A stretch of 11,903 bases of DNA from Nitrospiria bacterium (GTDB lineage Bacteria; Nitrospirota; CAKKRA01; 9FT-COMBO-42-15), in NCBI GenBank assembly GCA_919903585.1, contig CAKKST010000361.1:1-11903 (forward strand), in the 5' to 3' direction. The notes beneath the pieces were generated by a model. It was not told where the DNA came from, ran no database searches, and saw only the letters and a program-made list of their open reading frames with translations. This document shows, piece after piece, positions 1 through 5,070 of the stretch. Positions within the stretch are counted from its first letter, which is position 1; each line of letters begins with the position of its first letter. The position numbers and the translations under genes were made by a program.

Positions 1-68
1 GATATGCCGATTAATACAATTATTGTTATAATGATTCCAATCCATAGGAATCTGCTTTTGATGTTCAA
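1..68 (-). CDS. Partial membrane-anchored protein, N-terminus only; possibly an efflux periplasmic adaptor
   Basis: An open frame starts at TTG (66-68) and runs off the left edge without a stop. It reads MNIKSRFLWIGIIITIIVLI and continues GI. This is two basic residues followed by an uninterrupted hydrophobic stretch, typical of a signal anchor or an uncleaved signal peptide. A purine-rich GAGGG lies about 10 bases upstream of the TTG. It sits 107 bases downstream of the tolC-like gene on the same strand. Genes for periplasmic adaptor proteins (HlyD/MacA/AcrA type) often follow such a gene and begin with a helix like this, so an adaptor is the best guess. The identity is inference: only 22 codons are visible and no adaptor-specific motif can be seen. 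A chance open frame is possible. Confidence 0.45.
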   Translation of the reverse strand, partial: MNIKSRFLWIGIIITIIVLIGI

Positions 69-92
69 TAGTAATGCCCTCTAATACTATGG

Positions 93-117
93 ATTCCTGC
101 CAAAAACACGCAGGAAT
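93..117. repeat. Short inverted repeat (ATTCCTGC / GCAGGAAT)
   Basis: ATTCCTGC at 93-100 is matched exactly by GCAGGAAT at 110-117 around a 9-base loop, and is followed by GACA. The pattern GGATTCC...GGAATGACA resembles dispersed intergenic palindromes seen in many environmental bacterial genomes. It lies between the end of the tolC-like gene and the next gene, and could fold in the RNA of either strand. No T-run follows on the minus strand, so a classical Rho-independent terminator is not supported. Confidence 0.6.
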
Positions 118-128
118 GACAATAAGCT

Positions 129-157
129 GTAGGGGCAGGTTTCAAACCTGCCCCTAC
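129..157. repeat. Perfect 14-bp-arm palindrome of the GTAGGGGCA type
   Basis: The left arm GTAGGGGCAGGTTT (129-142) and right arm AAACCTGCCCCTAC (144-157) are exact reverse complements around a single C at 143. It lies 18 bases beyond the tolC-like stop codon. A run of five T follows on the plus strand only, so it would look like a terminator for plus-strand transcription, where no gene is seen. It shares the TGTAGG edge with the palindromes at 9178-9240 and (as TTGCAGG) at 10286-10312, suggesting one dispersed repeat family. Confidence 0.75.
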
Positions 158-174
158 TTTTTACAAAGCCGCCA

Positions 175-1512
175 CTACCTTCCCAATGCCTTATCAAGCC
201 TCGCTGCTGCAATATGATAATCGTAGAATGCCTGTGTATAGTCTTTCTCTGCCGTTGTTAGCGCTGTCTGGGCATCTGTAACCTCTATTAATGAGCTTAC
301 ACCCGCATTGTATCTCCCCTCTGCAATTGCAAAGTTCTCCTTTGCCTTTTGCAGATTGCTTTCCATTACAGATATACGCTTCTTTGCATCGTCCAAGTTA
401 AGATATGCCTGCTGAACCTCAAGTCTGACATTTTGCTGCAAATTATCCTTCTGGTATCTCAGACTCATTAAGTTTGCCCTTGCTGTTGAAACCTTTGCGG
501 TTGTTAGAAAGCCTTCAAAAAGAGGTAAGGTAGCAGTAATTCCCCAGCCCCAGTAGTTTTCAAGCGGCGTCTTAGTGTCTGTCCCGACAACAGGATAATC
601 TTTAGTTATAGCATCCCCGTCCTGCCATGTATATGAACCATTGGCGCTGATTATTGGCAGGAATCCAGCTATTGCGCCACGAACACCTGCCCTTGCACCA
701 TCTATCCTCGCATCAATCTGCCTTATCTCTGGCCTTGTTTTAAAGGATTCGGCTATTGCATCCTCAATGGACGGATACAACTTCTCAGAATAGGTGACAT
801 CCTTTATCTTTATATCCAGATTAGGCGGCAGGCCCATGCTGTTGCTTAGTGTTATCTTTGCAATCTGTAAGGCATGCTGTGCCTTCTGGAGATTCAGATT
901 AGCATTATTAAGCTCCACCTCTGCCTGCGTGACATCAAACTTCGGCCTTGTGCCAACCTCAAAAAATGCCTTTGCCCTCCGCAAATGCGCCTTTGCCTGA
1001 TTGACAGTCACCTCATTAACACCTACCATCCTATGCGACTGAAGGAGGCCGAAATATGCCTCCTTTACCTTCACGATAATATCATCTCTTGCCTTTTCCC
1101 GCTCCTTTTCTGCTGCATCCCTGTTTGCCTTTGCTGAATCAACCGCAGAGCCTGTCCTCTCAAAATCATATATCTTTTGATTTACACTCATGGTAGTTGA
1201 AAAGGCCTCTGTTACAGTATCCTTTCTCAATGTTGTGCTCGTTGAATAATTCTCTGAATAGCCTGTGCTAATATTTATTTGGGGAAAATATGCAGACCTG
1301 CTCTCCCACACCTGACTTTTGCTTGCATCAAAGGAGGCATCTGCTGCCTTTAATGTTGGATGGTTCTTTAAGGCAATATCCACACATACATCTATAGTAA
1401 GCTCCTTTGATAAGTCTACATCTATTCCCTTCTCTTCAGCCAATGTATGTTGTGTAAATAGAAAGGTAATACTTATAATTGCAAGGATATATTTCCTACA
1501 GCGCTTAAACAT
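175..1512 (-). CDS. TolC-family outer-membrane efflux protein
   Basis: A 445-residue outer-membrane channel component of a tripartite efflux or type I secretion system. Residues 1-25 form a signal peptide: basic MFKRCRK, a hydrophobic core, and a probable cut after TLA before EEKG. The mature protein shows the two-fold OEP repeat. The first half is about 34-235 (IDVCVDIALKNHPTL, then long amphipathic helices rich in Ala, Gln and Lys); the second is about 245-445, with EDAIAESFKTRPEI as the matching repeat start and LNLDDAKKRI and AEGRYNAGVSSLIEVTDAQ as typical TolC helix segments. Length is normal for the family. The ATG has a good AGGAG site about 8 bases upstream. The gene is 95 bases past the mqnA-like stop with a candidate promoter between them, so it may be its own unit. 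The transported substrate cannot be deduced; a partial gene at 1-68 may be its adaptor. Confidence 0.93.
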   Translation of the reverse strand: MFKRCRKYILAIISITFLFTQHTLAEEKGIDVDLSKELTIDVCVDIALKNHPTLKAADASFDASKSQVWESRSAYFPQINISTGYSENYSTSTTLRKDTVTEAFSTTMSVNQKIYDFERTGSAVDSAKANRDAAEKEREKARDDIIVKVKEAYFGLLQSHRMVGVNEVTVNQAKAHLRRAKAFFEVGTRPKFDVTQAEVELNNANLNLQKAQHALQIAKITLSNSMGLPPNLDIKIKDVTYSEKLYPSIEDAIAESFKTRPEIRQIDARIDGARAGVRGAIAGFLPIISANGSYTWQDGDAITKDYPVVGTDTKTPLENYWGWGITATLPLFEGFLTTAKVSTARANLMSLRYQKDNLQQNVRLEVQQAYLNLDDAKKRISVMESNLQKAKENFAIAEGRYNAGVSSLIEVTDAQTALTTAEKDYTQAFYDYHIAAARLDKALGR

Positions 1513-1556
1513 CTCCGACTCCTTTTATTGCAATAGTTTTTTTTTCTTAAGGGCTT

Positions 1557-1586
1557 ATTATACTAAAATAATGTTACATTTACCAA
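1557..1586 (-). promoter_or_regulatory. Candidate sigma-70 promoter of the tolC-like gene
   Basis: On the minus strand TTGGTA (1581-1586) and a perfect TATAAT (1557-1562) are separated by 18 bases. They stand 44 bases upstream of the tolC-like ATG and after the mqnA-like stop. The -10 match is perfect, the -35 is four of six and the spacing is one base over optimal. An A-rich leader and the AGGAG ribosome site follow. This would separate tolC expression from the chemosensory operon. It is a pattern match only; the spacer is AT-rich, so chance is a real alternative. Confidence 0.45.
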
Positions 1587-1607
1587 TAAGAAATAAAAAG
1601 AAATATC

Positions 1608-2492
1608 TTAGGTTGCGGCTGGTTCAAAGAAATTTAATTCAGGCGCCCTCTTTATCACACCTGTCTTTTCTGCATATCTGTAAAATTCTAAAAGGCCATC
1701 TATATGTTTCCTGCCCAAATCGTATGAGATCGTCTTCCAGTATTTTATCAGCCTTTCAGAGTCAATATTATTATAGTATTTTATATCCCTCGCAATCTTT
1801 TTAAGATTTATATATGCCTCCTCTTTTGATAGCAAAAGGTCTTTATAAAACCTTGTTACAAGCCCTTTTTGGGATATCGCCGCATCCCTTCTTACTATCC
1901 ACAGGGCAAAGACAAAGGGTTTGCCAGTCAACTTGTGCCACATTTTACCGAGGTCATAGATGTAAAGTTCAGAGTTCGGAGCTCGGTGTTTAGAATTTTG
2001 ATTTTTAGTTTTCATTGATAACTTACAACTTGCAGCTTCTCTAAGTGCATCATCACCGATTAGAAGATAGGCAGGGTATCTCTTTAATCCACCTTTCAGG
2101 CTCATTTTGGTATCAACAAATATATTAGAATGATTGTATAATCTTTTAAGCAGTATCCTAAGCAGCACCGTAGATGTGGCCGATGCCTTTGTTAAGGCAA
2201 TCGTCCGCTTGTTCAATTCTTCTATGGGAAGCTTGGAAAACAGTAAGATACTCTCCACCCTCCCTGTAGAGCTTATGGAGAGCTGAGGGAGTATAAGGTA
2301 TTTTTCAGGGTTTATTGCATATTCTATGGAAGATGAAGGGCTGATATCTATCCTGCCGCATGATATAAGTTTATTGAGCTCAGATGGCGTGCCTTCACTG
2401 AAAATGTATTTAGAGCAGTCATGCCTTTTTTTCAGCATATTAAAGATGGGGACGCAATTGGAATAATTTATCTGGCCGATCCTCAGACCCAC
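1608..2492 (-). CDS. mqnA: MqnA-like chorismate dehydratase (menaquinone, futalosine pathway)
   Basis: MqnA removes water from chorismate to give 3-(1-carboxyvinyloxy)benzoate, the first step of the futalosine route to menaquinone, in the cytoplasm. The family signatures are in order: RIGQINYSNCVPI (4-16), GTPSELNKLI and GRIDISPSSSIEYA (35-59), LPQLSISSTGRVESILLFSK (68-87), KASATSTVLLRILL (102-115), AYLLIGDDAL (141-150), and YIYDLGKMWHKLTGKPFVFA (177-196). The GTG start directly abuts the TAA of the cyclase gene, and the frame cannot begin much later because RIG is the family N-terminus. This abutment implies co-transcription with the signalling genes. At 294 residues it is slightly long. About 20 extra residues (roughly 155-175, SCKLSMKTKNQNSKHRAPNS) sit between the IGD and YDLG motifs and are encoded by heptad-repeat DNA at 1967-2036. 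The fold may tolerate this loop, but full activity is uncertain. Confidence 0.85.
   Translation of the reverse strand: MGLRIGQINYSNCVPIFNMLKKRHDCSKYIFSEGTPSELNKLISCGRIDISPSSSIEYAINPEKYLILPQLSISSTGRVESILLFSKLPIEELNKRTIALTKASATSTVLLRILLKRLYNHSNIFVDTKMSLKGGLKRYPAYLLIGDDALREAASCKLSMKTKNQNSKHRAPNSELYIYDLGKMWHKLTGKPFVFALWIVRRDAAISQKGLVTRFYKDLLLSKEEAYINLKKIARDIKYYNNIDSERLIKYWKTISYDLGRKHIDGLLEFYRYAEKTGVIKRAPELNFFEPAAT
1967..2036. repeat. Degenerate 7-base tandem repeat inside the mqnA-like gene
   Basis: Read on the plus strand, this stretch divides into ten 7-base units: GTTCAGA, GTTCGGA, GCTCGGT, GTTTAGA, ATTTTGA, TTTTTAG, TTTTCAT, TGATAAC, TTACAAC, TTGCAGC. The outer units are clearly related to one another; the middle ones are A/T-rich and degenerate. 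It codes in frame for a polar, low-complexity segment with no counterpart in the MqnA motif pattern. Similar GTTCGGA-type heptad tracts are familiar from intergenic DNA of environmental bacteria. An in-frame arrival of nine units (63 bases, 21 codons) would fit the extra length; that part is inference. Confidence 0.6.
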
Positions 2493-3944
2493 TTATTTAT
2501 ACACCCTTACCTGATTCCTTCCGCCCTCTTTGGCCTCATACAGGGCATTGTCAGCATATCTTATTAAATCATCTGAAGACTTCATAACGGCAGGATTATA
2601 CTCAGACACCCCAAGGCTGATGGTTATATTCATACTCTCTCCCTTCTTTTTTCCCGGAAACGGATAGGACTCAACTATCTTCCTGATCTTTTCCGCCACA
2701 ACAGCCCCTTCATCTTTATCAATACCGGGCATCATGATTGCAAACTCCTCCCCACCGTATCTGACAACAAAATCTGAACCCCTTATATTCTTTTTTAATG
2801 CCTTGGCAAGATTCACTAAAATAGTATCTCCCTGCTGGTGGCCATAGGTGTCATTGATATTTTTAAAATGGTCTATATCAAGCATTATCATAGAAAGCCT
2901 TGTATTGTACCGCTTTGCCTCCTCAACCTCCTTTTCAAGATGCAGCTCAAAGTAACGGCGGTTATATACCCTTGTAAGGCCATCAGTAATTGTAAGCCTC
3001 TCGTTTTCTTCATATAATAGCATTAATTTTACAACAACAGCAAGATCCTTTCCGATTATTGAGAGATTATTCTTATTATTTATTGTATATTCACTGTCAT
3101 TAAATATGGAGATATTTCCCAGAACCTCTTTTTGTATGTTCAGGGGATATATAATAGAAAAGGGCATGCTGCTTCCCGCGAAGGCTGCTTCTTTACCGCC
3201 GATTATTTCAATCCTCATATCTTCAACAGGGGAAGTTATACCTGATTCCTTGAGTGCAGCATCCCTTATCCCTATAATATCCTTATCGTTTAAGGCCGCT
3301 CCTTTTATGTCCAGATACAAAACAGGGCTCTCATTATATAAAATCAAAAACCCTGTTGCCTTATAATCAAAGAGTGATGCCATTATCTCAAAGAATTTTT
3401 CAACAAGCCTTGAACGATTATTTATAAAGGCTGTAAGATCCTTGATCTCTCCCATCATTGTTGCCTGAAAAAGAAGCCTGTCAAAGAGGTCATTCACCCG
3501 GGCCATTATAGCAGCCTCTTTAACCTCTGACTCTGCCGGCAGATGCCGCATAACCTTTTTTGCCCGGCCTTTCAAAAGACCTTTTATCTCTTTTATCAGC
3601 TCCTCAGGCCTCTCATTTACCGCATCCTTTACAATATATCTGTCTGCGCCTGCCTTTTCGCCCCAAAATCTGTCCTGCTTCTGACTGAGGCTGGTAAGGA
3701 GTATAATTGGTATAGATGAGGTAGACGCCTCATTTTTTAAGAGCCTGCAAAATTGATAACCACTTAATTCAGGGAGATTTATATCTGATATGATCAGATC
3801 AGGCCGCTCTGTAATAACCTTATTGTATCCCTCAATACCATCACCTGCAATAATCACGTTAAACCCTTCGCTTGTCAGGCTCATCTTCAGGGCCAACTGC
3901 TGGGTGCGGCTGTCTTCAACTATTAATATTACTTCCTTTGCCAT
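2493..3944 (-). CDS. WspR-like response regulator diguanylate cyclase (REC, GAF-like, GGEEF)
   Basis: This is the probable output of the pathway: phosphorylated by CheA, it makes c-di-GMP from two GTP. Numbered from the chosen ATG (483 residues), the receiver domain spans about 1-125, with acidic pocket E10-D11, phospho-acceptor D54 (DLIISDINLPE), T84 and K106. The region about 150-310 has a GAF-like alternation of helices and strands, absent from the short canonical WspR. A coiled linker leads to the cyclase domain (about 318-480), with DGLTRVYNRRYF, MIMLDIDHFKNINDTYGH, the active-site GGEEF at 397-401, and the inhibitory-site RGSD at 388-391 five residues before it. Both catalysis and product feedback therefore look intact. 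A TTG at 3951-3953 overlapping the cheB stop would add three residues; I prefer the ATG at 3942-3944, with GAGAG just upstream. Spacing from cheB is 5 bases, so translation is probably coupled. Confidence 0.93.
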   Translation of the reverse strand: MAKEVILIVEDSRTQQLALKMSLTSEGFNVIIAGDGIEGYNKVITERPDLIISDINLPELSGYQFCRLLKNEASTSSIPIILLTSLSQKQDRFWGEKAGADRYIVKDAVNERPEELIKEIKGLLKGRAKKVMRHLPAESEVKEAAIMARVNDLFDRLLFQATMMGEIKDLTAFINNRSRLVEKFFEIMASLFDYKATGFLILYNESPVLYLDIKGAALNDKDIIGIRDAALKESGITSPVEDMRIEIIGGKEAAFAGSSMPFSIIYPLNIQKEVLGNISIFNDSEYTINNKNNLSIIGKDLAVVVKLMLLYEENERLTITDGLTRVYNRRYFELHLEKEVEEAKRYNTRLSMIMLDIDHFKNINDTYGHQQGDTILVNLAKALKKNIRGSDFVVRYGGEEFAIMMPGIDKDEGAVVAEKIRKIVESYPFPGKKKGESMNITISLGVSEYNPAVMKSSDDLIRYADNALYEAKEGGRNQVRVYK

Positions 3945-3949
3945 ATCTC

Positions 3950-5008
3950 TCAAACCATCATCATAATATGTTTTGCAATCCTGTCAACAGGCAGCACATA
4001 ATCGGCTGCATTGCTGTCTATTGCCTCTTTAGGCATACCGAATACAGCGCTTGTGGCCTCATCCTGAACAATTGTCCTGCCGCCTGCCGCCCTGATGGCC
4101 TTTAATCCCTCCACACCATCCCTTCCCATTCCGGTAAGAAGGACGCCAATAACACCCGCGCCAAAGGCCTCTGCTGCGCCCTTCATCATCGTGGTTATAG
4201 ACGGCCTGTGCCCCTCATACGGCTGCGATTTATAGATCTTTATTGCCTCATTCTTATAAAAACCTATATCTTCATCCTCGGGCGGGAAATAGGCAGTGCC
4301 ACACTCTAAATTCTCACTCTGATTTGCAATCTTCACCTTTATCCTGCATTCCTTGCCGAGCCAGTCAACAAGGCCGTCCAGAAAACCCTTTGCAATGTGC
4401 TGAACAACCAGACAGGGAACAGGAAAGTCAGGGGGAAGGGCAGAGAGCACGGTATTTATAGCTACAGGCCCGCCGGTAGATGCGCCGATAACAATAATCC
4501 TTTTTATTTTTTTGTGCAGCTCTCCTGCCTTCTTTACAGCCTGCTCCTCATCTATTTTGCTGGCTTCCTTTTTTCCCCTGCCCTTGTAAACCCAGAGGGG
4601 TGTAAATAGTTTTACGCCTGCGGCAACCTTTATCCTCCTTATCAGCTCATCTTCCAGTTCTTTATAATCTGACAGTGCTGTTATTATGGGCTTTTCTACT
4701 ACATCCACTGCCCCTGCCTTTAATGCATTAAAGCAGATATTCGTTTCCTTTTTATTCACGAGTGAGGAGACAATAATTATTGGGGTCGGCCTCCTCTTCA
4801 TTATCTCCTCTGTAGCAGTAACGCCATCCATCACAGGCATACTTATATCCATAGTAATGACATTAGGCCTCAGCTTATCAACAAGCTCTACTGCCTCAAG
4901 CCCATTCCTCGCCCTTCCAACAATCTCTATTTCAGAGTCGGATTTAAGTATCTTTGTAAAAAGGTCAGAAAAGACTGTAGAATCGTCAACAATCAATACT
5001 TTAATCAT
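3950..5008 (-). CDS. cheB: CheB-type chemoreceptor methylesterase/glutamine deamidase (WspF-like)
   Basis: This protein removes methyl groups from receptor glutamates (and deamidates glutamines), giving adaptation to the MCP encoded upstream; phosphorylation by CheA activates it. It has 352 residues, the usual CheB length. The receiver domain (about 1-120) shows D8-D9, phospho-acceptor D54 (ITMDISMPVMDG), S81-S82 and K106. A linker of about 40 residues leads to the methylesterase domain (about 168-350). The catalytic triad is visible: S177 in IGASTGGP, H204 in VVQHIAKGF, and D297 in LTGMGRDGV, with the GHRPS segment at 266-270. AAGG is followed by TIVQDEATSAVFGMPKEA, a family hallmark. The ATG is preceded by AAGGA. 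Loss of the homologous WspF in Pseudomonas locks c-di-GMP high; the same logic is inferred here. It is separated from cheA by a strong palindrome. Confidence 0.97.
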   Translation of the reverse strand: MIKVLIVDDSTVFSDLFTKILKSDSEIEIVGRARNGLEAVELVDKLRPNVITMDISMPVMDGVTATEEIMKRRPTPIIIVSSLVNKKETNICFNALKAGAVDVVEKPIITALSDYKELEDELIRRIKVAAGVKLFTPLWVYKGRGKKEASKIDEEQAVKKAGELHKKIKRIIVIGASTGGPVAINTVLSALPPDFPVPCLVVQHIAKGFLDGLVDWLGKECRIKVKIANQSENLECGTAYFPPEDEDIGFYKNEAIKIYKSQPYEGHRPSITTMMKGAAEAFGAGVIGVLLTGMGRDGVEGLKAIRAAGGRTIVQDEATSAVFGMPKEAIDSNAADYVLPVDRIAKHIMMMV

Positions 5009-5021
5009 ATATTAATCCTTT

Positions 5022-5068
5022 TAACCCCCCTGAGTCCCCCTTTGCTAAAGGGGGACTCAGGGGGGTTA
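5022..5068. repeat. Perfect 22-bp-arm palindrome between cheA and cheB
   Basis: The arms 5022-5043 (TAACCCCCCTGAGTCCCCC then TTT) and 5047-5068 (AAAGGGGGACTCAGGGGGG then TTA) are exact reverse complements with the loop GCT. It ends 2 bases from the cheA stop and leaves only 13 bases to the cheB start, just enough for the AAGGA site. No U-run follows on the coding strand, so it is not a standard intrinsic terminator. It more likely belongs to a family of C-rich mobile palindromes, as at 6962-7029 and 7383-7403. As RNA it could stabilise the upstream cheA message or impede ribosomes and lower cheB expression. Confidence 0.9.
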
Positions 5069-5070
5069 CA

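Noticed and set aside
129..162. Palindrome plus T-run as the tolC terminator
   Set aside because: The T-run follows the stem only on the plus strand, whereas tolC is transcribed on the minus strand.
1319..1804. 161-codon plus-strand open frame crossing the tolC-mqnA spacer
   Set aside because: It is antisense to the ends of two real genes, its product shows no family motif, and it has no evident ribosome site.
1967..2036. CRISPR-like or microsatellite array
   Set aside because: The units are 7 bases, degenerate and contiguous with no spacers, and they lie inside an open coding frame.
3951..3953. TTG as the start of the cyclase gene
   Set aside because: It lacks a ribosome site, while an ATG three codons on fits the receiver-domain N-terminus. 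The TTG remains a minor alternative.
5022..5068. Intrinsic terminator between cheA and cheB
   Set aside because: The stem is very strong but AAAGGATT follows it on the coding strand, not a U-run, and the downstream genes clearly belong to the same pathway.
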